Below the pieces are notes generated by a model, which was given only the letters and a program-made list of their open reading frames with translations, was not told the DNA's origin and ran no database searches. From Lentzea sp. (lineage in GTDB: Bacteria; Actinomycetota; Actinomycetes; Mycobacteriales; Pseudonocardiaceae), in the NCBI GenBank assembly GCA_030146905.1, contig JASLAV010000626.1:1-7738 (forward strand): a stretch of 7,738 nucleotides of DNA, read 5' to 3'. A program made the translations under genes and the position numbers. Positions 1 to 7,566 of the stretch are shown in pieces; the first letter of the stretch is position 1; every line of letters starts with the position of its first letter.

Positions 1-912
1 CGAGGCCCCTGCACCGATCAGGGCGTACCCCAACCAGCCCACCGCGGCCGTCGGGGCGACGACCACGGTGGCGGCGCCGACCGTGGCGAGGACGCCAGCC
101 GCCCGAACCAGCCGCCGCCGACCCATGCGGGTGGCGAGACGATCTCCGAAGAACAGCCGTCCGCTTGCCATCGCCAGTGCGAACGTGGTGTATCCGATAC
201 CCGCCCCCACCGGGCCTGCCCCGAGTTCATCGCGCATGTGCACAGCACTCCAGTCGGTGACAGCTCCCTCGCAGAACAGCACCGCGAACGCCATCAGGCC
301 CAACCTCGCGACGGTCCGATCCGGCCGCACGAACAGCGCGCCGCCAGGTGCGGGCTCGACGCGGAGCATGCCGAAGTACGCCACCGCGGTGGCCACCAGC
401 AACGCTGCGGCCACCACGGCGAGATGGATCGGCGCGGGCACCCCGACCCCTGCGATGAGCCCGGAGCTGAGCGAACCCACCAGGGCGCCGATGCTGAACA
501 ACCCATGGCAGGTCGACAACAGAGCGCGGCCGAGAGCTGCTTCCAGCGACGCACCCTGCGCGTTCATCGCCACGCCGAGCGTGCCGTTGCCCAATCCGAG
601 CACCAGCAGCGCGACACACAGCAGCGGCAGATCGGGAGCGGCGGCCGGCAACGCCAGGCCGACGGCCAACAGCACCCCACTCCCGGCTGCCACCACTCGT
701 TGGTCGAGGCGGGCGAGCGCAATTCCCGCCAGTGGCATGCCCACCAGCGACCCGACCCCGAGCGACAGCAGCGCCACCCCCAAGGCGGCCTCTCCGAGGC
801 CGAGCGCCTGCTGCACGTCTGGGATCCGGACGGCCCATGACCCGAACCCGAACCCCAGTTCGACGAACAGGGCGACGACCGCGATCTGCGCCGCGCGCGC
901 TCCCCCGGTCAT
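1..912 (-). CDS. MFS transporter, YbjJ-like (partial, C-terminus beyond window)
   Basis: Reading the minus strand from ATG at 912 gives 304 codons with no stop before the window edge, so the last quarter of a roughly 400-residue family is missing. The product is a multi-pass inner-membrane protein with strongly hydrophobic stretches throughout. Family marks are GFGSWAVRIPD at residues 21-31, NAQGASLE at 117-124, LLSTCHGLFSIGALVGS at 131-147, TDWSAVHMRD at 219-228, and the cytoplasmic-loop motif GDRLATRMGRRR at 256-267. These fit the YbjJ-type branch of the major facilitator superfamily; the substrate cannot be read from sequence. The start is limited by an in-frame TGA five codons upstream. 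No convincing Shine-Dalgarno precedes it. A 6-bp-arm palindrome lies about 115 bases upstream. The broken aldo/keto reductase upstream is on the same strand. Family assignment is confident; function beyond export or uptake is unknown. Confidence 0.85.
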   Translation of the reverse strand, partial: MTGGARAAQIAVVALFVELGFGFGSWAVRIPDVQQALGLGEAALGVALLSLGVGSLVGMPLAGIALARLDQRVVAAGSGVLLAVGLALPAAAPDLPLLCVALLVLGLGNGTLGVAMNAQGASLEAALGRALLSTCHGLFSIGALVGSLSSGLIAGVGVPAPIHLAVVAAALLVATAVAYFGMLRVEPAPGGALFVRPDRTVARLGLMAFAVLFCEGAVTDWSAVHMRDELGAGPVGAGIGYTTFALAMASGRLFFGDRLATRMGRRRLVRAAGVLATVGAATVVVAPTAAVGWLGYALIGAGAS

Positions 913-1027
913 GCCCGGACCGGATCAGCAGCGGGTCGTGCGGGAACGTTCACCGTCGCGGTCACGATCGCCGTTTCCCGGCCGGCAGATCAGTGAGCCG
1001 AATTGCGCCTGGTTCCGCTGTGACGAA

Positions 1028-1042
1028 TGCACGCATCGTGCA
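1028..1042. promoter_or_regulatory. Short palindrome upstream of the MFS gene, possible operator
   Basis: TGCACG and CGTGCA form perfect 6-bp arms around a 3-base CAT spacer. The site lies 116 bases upstream of the MFS start codon, in the gap between that gene and the aldo/keto reductase relic. The symmetry is seen directly. A role as a repressor site for the transporter is inference, and no regulator gene lies nearby. An 8-bp palindrome, GAACGTTC, is also present near 951-958. Confidence 0.2.
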
Positions 1043-1073
1043 GTCCCCCCGACAGTCGACGAGCGGTGACAGA

Positions 1074-1467
1074 TCACGGTCCCAGAGGAACCCACCTGTC
1101 GACTACCCATGGTGATCGGCCCAACACGTCCACACCCGATCCGGCCGACCGGACGGCGGCGATCTCGTCGAGGAAGGCGTACGGGTAGTCCGGCGTCGGC
1201 GGCGCGGAGAGCCGGTTCAGCTCGCCGCGGGTGGTGGCGGCGAGTTCGAGGTCGGACACGGTTGCTCACCCCAAAGCACGCCGCCCGTCCGGACGCCAGG
1301 ATCTCCGCGAAGAACTCCACCACCTCCAGCGGCGTGCTGCGGTCGGGCCGTGCACCTGGTGGAGGTCGACGGCGTGCCGGCGCAGCCACTTGAGTCCCCC
1401 CGACGAGCCGACGACTCGGCCACTGGTGTCCCGCGCCGGAAACTCGCGTCGACAGTTCGACGTTCAC
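1074..1467 (-). pseudogene. Aldo/keto reductase remnant (frameshifted, truncated, internally deleted)
   Basis: No single frame encodes a protein, but the three minus-strand frames read in turn give a recognisable NADPH-dependent aldo/keto reductase. First comes VELSTRV...SRRLV (about 1402-1467). A shift at a run of six G (1396-1401) leads to GLKWLRRHAVDLHQVH. A second shift, apparently one lost C near 1349-1351, leads to PDRSTPLEVVEFFAEILA and then SGRAACFGVSN. The text then jumps near 1259 to a family-like C-terminus, RGELNRLSAPPTPDYPYAF, in a third frame, ending at TGA 1074. The conserved core pattern of D-x-D-L-x-Q-x-H, then G-[KR]-x-x-x-x-G-V-S-N, is clear. The N-terminal third, with the cofactor-side and catalytic Asp, Tyr and Lys region, is absent. 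Roughly 100 residues or more between GVSN and the C-terminus are also deleted. Two shifts are one-base changes that could be sequencing errors, but the deletions could not be, so this is a true relic. Confidence 0.75.
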
Positions 1468-1518
1468 CTACGGCGCGAACCTGCGGCACACGACGCCGAC
1501 CGCGCGCGGGTGAGATGA

Positions 1519-1555
1519 ACGTGGTGGGGTTCGCCGCCGCCGAACCCCACCACGT
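1519..1555 (-). terminator. Strong hairpin terminator downstream of the alpha-glucosidase
   Basis: ACGTGGTGGGGTTCG (1519-1533) and CGAACCCCACCACGT (1541-1555) are perfect 15-bp complementary arms with a 7-base loop. On the minus strand the stem begins about 17 bases after the alpha-glucosidase stop codon. That is the normal place for an intrinsic terminator, and this is the strongest hairpin I found in the window. No U-rich tract follows, as is common in high-GC actinobacteria. It could also slow 3' decay, or shield the gene from antisense transcription out of the relic region. Confidence 0.75.
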
Positions 1556-1572
1556 ACATCTCGGGGGGCCGC

Positions 1573-3183
<1,611 letters not shown>

Positions 3184-3841
3184 CGGATCATCATGACGCA
3201 GGGCAGACCTCGGCGTCGCGGGTCAGGTTCTACTCAGCCGCGCCCCTCCCGCATCCGGCTGACTTGACCGCGTCCTGACGGACAGTCGATGGCCACCGCC
3301 GCCGCCACCATCGTCGAACACGGACTCGGGACGCCACACCGCTCTTGCTGGAGATCATGGATCGGACCATTCCCACCTGCAGCGCATCGCCGACGCCCTC
3401 ACCTCGATCGGGGCACGAGGGCAGGACACCGTCGAGGTGATGACCACCGCCCACCCGAGGACCGTGCTGACCCCGTTTCACACCACGGGACCAACATCAA
3501 CCAGAAAGTGATCGACACTCTCATCGCCACCGGCCCCTGCGCCGTCACCGGGGACGGCACCACCGTGTGAGTCGCCTTCCTGCGCAGTCTCGTCCGGGCG
3601 GTGGCGAACAACCCGGTTCGCCGACCTGGTCAACCTCCGGCACGGGGAGCAGGCACCCGATCAGGCGTCCAGACTCTGCGGGTTCGGCACCGGCATCGCC
3701 GATCGCTCGCTCACGGCAGCAGAGTGCATGCCGCACGTTGGATCCCGGTCGAAGTCAGGCGATGCCGAACGGGAACGACGTGGGCGACGAGGTAAGGACG
3801 CAGGTCGGGTTGGACTGGATGACTCCGCACTCCTGGCGCCG
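3184..3841. other. Gene-free stretch with unrecognised coding relic on the plus strand
   Basis: No intact gene is supported here. Between about 3350 and 3735 the plus strand gives protein-like text that hops between frames. One frame reads HLQRIADALTSIGARGQDTV and on to LTPFHTTG (about 3377-3490). Another gives NINQKVIDTLIATGP and GDGTTV, ending at TGA 3568. AFLRSLVRAVANN follows, then FADLVNLRHGEQ and CGFGTGIADRSLTAAEC to about 3730. The balanced composition of these pieces contrasts with the Arg/Pro/Ala-rich shadow frames around them, so I read this as one degraded gene. I do not recognise the family. The segment 3184-3350, upstream of the alpha-glucosidase, shows no feature beyond its probable promoter. 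Confidence 0.35.
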
Positions 3842-3998
3842 TACGGACGCCACTCGACCTTCTGCCGCGCCCGTCGGTGGTCACGCCCAGTCCGCAGCGG
3901 CGAGCTTCGTGGTGCTGGCGCCTTCGGCGGCCGGGCGAGTGTGGATCCGGCCAGTAAATCGCCTGATAGATGCTCTCGCGGTACAAGCGCACCTCGGG
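3842..3998 (-). pseudogene. IS30-type transposase fragment
   Basis: The minus strand reads VRLYRESIYQAIYWPD (3945-3992). A frame change then gives ARPPKAPAPRSSPLRTGRDH and RRARQKVEW, down to about 3842. [RH]ESIYQA[IL]Y, followed by a basic LRTGRDHRRA segment, is characteristic of IS30-family transposases, where it lies between the N-terminal helix-turn-helix region and the DDE core. Neither the start of the protein nor the GHWEGDL catalytic segment follows, so only some 50 codons survive. No terminal repeats were identified. The fragment lies antisense to, and immediately upstream of, the phosphotransferase start, so that gene's promoter region overlaps it. Identity rests on motif recall, not alignment. 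Confidence 0.6.
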
Positions 3999-4002
3999 CC
4001 CC

Positions 4003-4014
4003 TACTGTGTCAAC
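4003..4014 (+). promoter_or_regulatory. Possible -10 element for a leaderless phosphotransferase mRNA
   Basis: TACTGT at 4003-4008 fits the TANNNT actinobacterial -10 consensus. It lies 6 bases before ATG 4015, which puts the expected transcription start at or within a base of the A of the ATG. No Shine-Dalgarno sequence is present, in keeping with leaderless translation. The -35 position (GGTACA, 3980-3985) is poor. Geometry is seen; promoter function is inferred. Confidence 0.4.
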
Positions 4015-4995
4015 ATGGACGAGGTGGGCCCGAGCGGCCTGGAGCGGGTCTTCTTCGGCGCGGCGGGGACCCGAGAAATCGACCGGTGGCTCGATGCGGT
4101 CGTCGCGGAGTTGCTCGGCACCGGCGTCGTCGAGGTGATGTTCCGGTCCGGCCGCATCGACGCGGTGTACGGCCTGCGACTCGCCGACGGCCGCGTTGTC
4201 GTCTTGAAGGTCCACCGGCCGCCCGTCGAAATCACATCGCTGGCCGCGACGGTCAAGGTGCTGCGGCACCTCGCCGAGGCCGGGTACCCATGCCCGCAGC
4301 CTCTGACCGGCCCGGTGTCGCGCGACGGGCGGGTCGTCACGGTCCAGTCGTTCCTCGACGACGGGTCGGAGGCCGACGGGCGCGAGCCGGGGGTCCGCCG
4401 TGCGATGGCTCAGTCGCTAGCTCGGCAGATCGATCTCCTACGCGCCGTGCCCCTCGCTCTGATCGGAGAGCTCGGACCGGGGCCGGCGTGGACGCGATAT
4501 CACGACGGGCCGTGGCCGCCGCCGCACGACCCGATCTTCGACTTCACCCGGACGCCCGCCGGGTGGGGATGGCTCGACTCGTACGCCGCGGCCGCGGCTG
4601 ACGAGGTGCTGCGGCGGCGGGAGCCGCACGAGCGGGTGGTCGGGCACGGCGACTGGTACGCCGGGAACCTGAGATTCGAAGACGACCGGGTGGTCGCTGT
4701 GTTCGACTGGGACCTCGTCGTCGAGCCCGAGGCGGTGATCGTGGGCCTGTCCGCCGGTGGGCGCCTGCTGGACGGCGCTCCGACCGCCGATGACATCGGG
4801 AGCTTCCTGTCCGACTACGAGGACGCCCGCGGCGGGGCCCTTCCCGGCGGGTGGGCGCTGGCGGTGGCCGCCGCGCAGTGGGTGCTCGCCTTCAATGCGC
4901 GCTGTGACCTGGCGATGTCCGCGGGTGAGCCAGCCCCGTCGTCGGCCCTGGCCCGGCTCGCGGAGGGCCGCGCCGCGTACGCGGCGCTCGCGTGA
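4015..4995 (+). CDS. Phosphotransferase of the aminoglycoside phosphotransferase (APH) family
   Basis: This intact 326-residue gene encodes a kinase-fold protein that should transfer the ATP gamma-phosphate to a small-molecule hydroxyl group. The N-lobe strand RVVVLKVHRP carries the ATP-anchoring Lys65. The catalytic loop HGDWYAGN spans residues 211-218, with base D213 and N218. The Mg-binding Asp is D231 in FDWD (230-233). All essential kinase residues are present, so it is probably active. There are no membrane segments or signal peptide, so it should be cytosolic. The frame extends 15 codons upstream to ATG 3970, but those codons lie antisense to the IS30 fragment. ATG 4015, preceded by a -10-like TACTGT, is the better start. 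Neighbours are mobile-element relics, so context gives no substrate. Members act on antibiotics, homoserine, choline, sugars and other metabolites; a resistance role should not be assumed. Confidence 0.88.
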   Translation: MDEVGPSGLERVFFGAAGTREIDRWLDAVVAELLGTGVVEVMFRSGRIDAVYGLRLADGRVVVLKVHRPPVEITSLAATVKVLRHLAEAGYPCPQPLTGPVSRDGRVVTVQSFLDDGSEADGREPGVRRAMAQSLARQIDLLRAVPLALIGELGPGPAWTRYHDGPWPPPHDPIFDFTRTPAGWGWLDSYAAAAADEVLRRREPHERVVGHGDWYAGNLRFEDDRVVAVFDWDLVVEPEAVIVGLSAGGRLLDGAPTADDIGSFLSDYEDARGGALPGGWALAVAAAQWVLAFNARCDLAMSAGEPAPSSALARLAEGRAAYAALA

Positions 4996-5004
4996 GAGCG
5001 GCGG

Positions 5005-5018
5005 TGGGGCCGACCCCA
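5005..5018 (+). terminator. Weak hairpin after the phosphotransferase
   Basis: TGGGG and CCCCA form a 5-bp stem with a 4-base loop, starting 9 bases after the phosphotransferase stop codon. There is no T-tract. Position and GC content suit a minor terminator, but a stem this short arises easily by chance in DNA of this composition. Confidence 0.3.
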
Positions 5019-5176
5019 GCGCAGCGCGGCCGGGATCATGGACGCCGCGATGCAGCACATGGTGACGACGATGACCGGGATGCCAGCCGCCCGACGAAAG
5101 CGGCTGTCAGCGTGGCGTTGTCTTGGTTGGGCGGCGCGGGCTTCGCCTCGCCTGCCAGGTAGGAGCTCACGAACAT
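5013..5176 (-). pseudogene. Possible membrane-protein scrap beside the insertion sequence
   Basis: On the minus strand, ATG 5176 begins FVSSYLAGEAKPAPPNQDNA and continues LTAAFV. One frame change later, near 5088, comes a hydrophobic stretch AAGIPVIVVTMCCIAASMI, followed by PAALRWGR. This looks like the end of an integral membrane protein: a short extracytoplasmic loop, a last transmembrane helix and a basic tail. It has no recognisable family motif. The hydrophobic frame runs on antisense into the phosphotransferase with no stop of its own nearby. It abuts the right end of the insertion sequence. It may be a remnant or chance; confidence is low. Confidence 0.25.
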
Positions 5177-5178
5177 CG

Positions 5179-5209
5179 TGTGCGCCGAAAACTGCATCCG
5201 TGCTGGTTA
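5179..5209 (+). repeat. Terminal inverted repeat (transposase 3' side)
   Basis: This end reads inward from TGTGCGCCGAAAAC to the TTA complement of the transposase stop codon. It is the imperfect inverted partner of 6336-6368. Its inner boundary overlaps the end of the coding region. Confidence 0.6.
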
Positions 5210-6302
5210 AGCAGCACGGCGATACTCGTGGATGACTCCGCCGAGACGGTCTTGCCGATCTACGCTGAGGCGTTCGATCTGATCGGGTTCGAGAGGCCCG
5301 CAAGGGTGCTGCGGCGGAGAGTGATCGGTGGGTTCGGTGCTCGTTGCAGTGCCGCACGCAGCACGTGCCATAGATGGGCCTGATTCCAGATCAGCGTGCG
5401 GTCCAGCAGTTCGGCACGAAGTGACTTGCCCAGCGTTCGATGACGGAATTCCTCCGGGGCATCCGGACACCGGTCAAACACCGAAGCGATCCCCGCGGAA
5501 CCGAGGATCTCGTCGATCAACGCGGGATATTTGGCGTCGCGGTCACGGATGAGGAACTTGATCTGCGCCAGGTGTCCGGTGTCTTCCAGGTCCACGAGCA
5601 AGTTGCGGATGGCCTGGGTGCCCCAGGCATGGGCGGGGTGCGCGGTCGTGCCGACTGTCCATCCACGCCGGCTGGCGTGGTGGATGGCAGCGAGAACGTA
5701 CTGGCGCTGACCAGTCAGCGTGACCGTTTCGACGAAGTCCATCGCCAGGATCGCCTCGGCCTGCGAGCGCAGAAAGTCAGCCCAGGTAACGGTCGTCCGG
5801 CGCGGGGCCGGATCAACGCCGGCAGTCTTGAGGATCTCCCACACCGTCGACGCTGCGACCGCGACACCGAGCAGCGCGAGCTCACCGTGGATACGTCGAT
5901 ACCCCCACGACGGGTTCTCGGCTGCCAGACGCAGGACCAGACGGCGGATCGAAGCGACAGCACGCGGACACCCAGGCCTACGGTTCACGCTCATGCGGGC
6001 ATGGCGGCGCTTCATCAAATCGCGATGCCACCTCAGCACCGTGTCCGGGCTGACCACCAGCCGGATCATCCGGCGCAGCGTCGCGTGGACCACGGGCACG
6101 AGCAAGGCTGCGAGCAACGCCCTGTCCTCTGGCCGCAATCGTGGGCGCCGATCGCCGAACTGTCGGTGCAGGACCGCGAGTTGGTGGCGTAACGCGAGGA
6201 TCTCGGTGTCCTTCTGCCGATCGGTCATGCGCAGGAGCCACAGCGCGGCGAAGGCGTGGCAGACGCGAGACAGGCGAAGCGGACCAGCACGGCCGCGATC
6301 AT
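5207..6302 (-). pseudogene. DDE (rve) transposase of the insertion sequence, multiply frameshifted
   Basis: The ancestral protein, about 365 residues, would cut and join the element's ends. The native start appears to be ATG 6302, giving MIAAVLVRFACLA. A frame change near 6262-6275 leads to RVCHAFAALWLLRMTDRQKD, then EILALRHQLAVLHRQ and the helix-turn-helix stretch NPSWGYRRIHGEL. The catalytic Asps lie in AMDFVETV and LIRDRDAKY. An extra T near 5476-5478 then throws out LTGVRMPRRNSVIERWA, which carries the third catalytic acid (Glu, GAA 5438-5436). A missing base near 5428 restores the frame for KSLRAELLDRTLIWNQAHLW. Two more breaks, near 5353-5360 and 5286-5304, separate CNEHRTHRSLSAAAPLR and EPDQIERLSVDRQDRLGGVI, which ends at TAA 5207. 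The open frame 5260-6477 therefore gives a false protein. All tracts are recognisable, so decay is fairly recent, but activity is lost. Confidence 0.85.
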
Positions 6303-6335
6303 GCCGGATGATGACCGCTACCCACCGATGCCCGT

Positions 6336-6368
6336 TGACCTGCACGGACGTATTTCTCGGCCCGCACA
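6336..6368 (-). repeat. Terminal inverted repeat (transposase 5' side)
   Basis: Read on the minus strand this end begins TGTGCGGGCCGAG at 6368 and pairs imperfectly with 5179-5209. Its outermost base falls within the GTT codon of the interrupted sigma gene, which fixes the insertion point to about one base on this side. Confidence 0.6.
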
Positions 6369-6477
6369 ACGTCCTGCACCAGATCAGCCCCTGCTCCCGC
6401 TCGCCGGCGAGCATCGTCGCGTATCGCAGCAATCGCGGCAGTTGCGCTCGGGCGAAGTCGACGTAGTCAGCCATCAC
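6369..6477 (-). pseudogene. 5' fragment of a SigE-type RNA polymerase sigma-70 factor
   Basis: From GTG 6477 (or ATG 6474) the minus strand reads ADYVDFARAQLPRLLRYATM and then LAGEREQ. After a one-base loss near 6391 it continues ADLVQDV up to the insertion-sequence end. LPRLLRYA..L.G.REQA-DLVQDV is the start of sigma region 2 in extracytoplasmic-function sigma factors of the SigE-like actinobacterial family, which bind core RNA polymerase through this region. Only about 36 of an expected 160-190 codons remain. Region 4 and the rest of region 2 are not on the far side of the insertion sequence. The fragment stays in frame with the transposase's main frame, which makes a misleading fused ORF. 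The methyltransferase downstream is on the same strand, 226 bases away. Confidence 0.75.
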
Positions 6478-6702
6478 CTTGGAAGACTCGCCTCGACGGC
6501 GATCCGTTCACCCGTCTTCCCGAATGAACAAGTTGATCCACTTGACGAGTCATGAAGGCACGGGAAATACCAGACGACGGTCAGCCCGGACACAACATCA
6601 CGGAACTGATCACCTGGCCATACGTGCTCCGTTCCTCGTGTTGAGTTCTACTCGGAAGGGCCCGCCAGGGTCGTTTCCGCGACGAATTCGCTACACCGGC
6701 TG

Positions 6703-7434
6703 TCAGTACGGGTCGTACGGGCTGTCGTGACCGAACACACCCGCCACCGGGCGCAGCCGCAGTCGCAGCAGCACCTTGATGAACACGTTGTGCAGGAACC
6801 ACGGCATCTCCGCCAGCACCCGGACCCGGTCCGCCGGACGCGGAGCCGTCGCGCGGAACCGCGCCAGTGAGCCCGTGCGGTCCTGGTAGGTGTACCGCGA
6901 GCCGAGCAGGACCTTCGCCAGGATGCCGCTCGTGACGCCGATCGACGAGTACGAGTCGTGCACGAGGATCTCGCCGCCCGGCGTCAGGTGTGCCGACCAG
7001 CACAGGTCGTCGGTGAACGTCCAGTAGTCGTGTTTGCCGTCGATGTAGAGCAGGTCGATCGGCCGGTGCCAGTCAGGCCTCAGCTCGGTGCTGTAGCCGG
7101 GGATCAGCTCGACCACGCCTTTGAGGCCCGCGTCCGCGATGTTCTGCTCGAACCTCTTGCGGGTCGGCTTGCCGCCGAACAGCCGGCCTTCGATGAACGG
7201 GTCGATCGCCACGACCGTCGCACCGACCCTGCGCGCCGCTGTGCCGAGCACTGTCGTCGATCGGCCCTGATGGCTGCCGATCTCGAGGATCCGGCTGCCC
7301 GCGGGCAGCCGGAGGGCGGCTTCCCACAGGACGCGTGCCTGTGCCTCGGTCAACCAGCCGGGTATCACCTGCGCGAGCCGCCAGGCTCCGGCGAAGTCGC
7401 GGAGCTCTGTCGGGTCGAGTGGAGTCTGGGACAT
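6703..7434 (-). CDS. Class I SAM-dependent methyltransferase (Methyltransf_24-like)
   Basis: This intact 243-residue gene encodes a soluble Rossmann-fold methyltransferase. SAM-binding motif I is ILEIGSHQGRST (49-60). The acidic residue at the end of strand 2 is D78 in VAIDPF. LLYIDGKHDY (128-137) and GGEILVHDSY (153-162) are the later core strands. The IDG-x-H-x-Y plus HD pattern fits the Methyltransf_24 / CmcI-like group, often found with sugar or natural-product tailoring genes. The substrate is unknown. ATG 7434 is chosen over longer GTG/ATG openings because AGGTGAGC sits just before it as a Shine-Dalgarno. The upstream extension is also basic, low-complexity text with no family match. 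The C-terminus has an amphipathic hydrophobic segment (FLHNVFIKVLLRLRLRPV, 213-230) that might touch the membrane. It is divergent from the gene at 7567, with a 132-base shared promoter region. Confidence 0.88.
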   Translation of the reverse strand: MSQTPLDPTELRDFAGAWRLAQVIPGWLTEAQARVLWEAALRLPAGSRILEIGSHQGRSTTVLGTAARRVGATVVAIDPFIEGRLFGGKPTRKRFEQNIADAGLKGVVELIPGYSTELRPDWHRPIDLLYIDGKHDYWTFTDDLCWSAHLTPGGEILVHDSYSSIGVTSGILAKVLLGSRYTYQDRTGSLARFRATAPRPADRVRVLAEMPWFLHNVFIKVLLRLRLRPVAGVFGHDSPYDPY

Positions 7435-7445
7435 GCTCACCTGCC
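7426..7445 (-). promoter_or_regulatory. Shine-Dalgarno deciding the methyltransferase start
   Basis: On the minus strand GGCAGGTGAGC directly precedes ATG 7434, with the AGG core 5 bases from the ATG. This is the clearest ribosome-binding site in the window. It supports a 243-residue product over the 323-residue open frame. Confidence 0.7.
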
Positions 7446-7566
7446 GTGGGGTAGGGGGCGTCGGGCCGGCGTGATCACCACAGCGATCCGCTCGCCGCTT
7501 CGACACGAGCCGCACCCGGCGTCCGGAGAGCGGAACTCGTGCTGTGCCATCGTCGTTGGCGGGGAT

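Larger units (their letters stand above)
5179..6368 (-). mobile_element. Insertion sequence, about 1.19 kb, inactive, with imperfect terminal inverted repeats
   Basis: The ends were found by comparing the flanks of the transposase. Read inward, the left end starts TGTGCGGGCCGAGAAATACG (from 6368 downward) and the right end starts TGTGCGCCGAAAACTGCATC (from 5179 upward). With a two-base gap they stay similar for about 30 bases, including a shared TCCGTGC block. Excluding the gap, 24 of 33 positions match from GCCGA onward. The element carries a single minus-strand DDE transposase gene. The TG...CA termini and single-ORF layout fit an IS3/IS481-like rve element; no ISfinder name can be given. 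I see no clear target-site duplication: the flanks are CATCG on one side and ACGTC on the other. One flank is a sigma-factor 5' end and the other is unrelated. Confidence 0.7.

Noticed and set aside
68..1069. Long plus-strand open frame of 333 codons over the left end
   Set aside because: It is antisense to the clearly recognisable MFS transporter and is Ser/Pro/Arg/Thr-rich with no family motif, a typical high-GC shadow.
1040..1405. Repeated AGTCCCCCCGAC block at about 1043 and 1394
   Set aside because: The match is only about 12 bases within a C-run context, with no extended similarity. Chance is enough to explain it.
5440..6466. Plus-strand open frames of about 250 codons across the insertion sequence
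   Set aside because: They are antisense to transposase coding text and show no recognisable domain.
6640..6690. Possible terminator hairpin (CGGAA ... TTCCG) downstream of the methyltransferase
   Set aside because: The stem is about five base pairs with a long, poorly paired interior and no T-tract, so it is not supportable.
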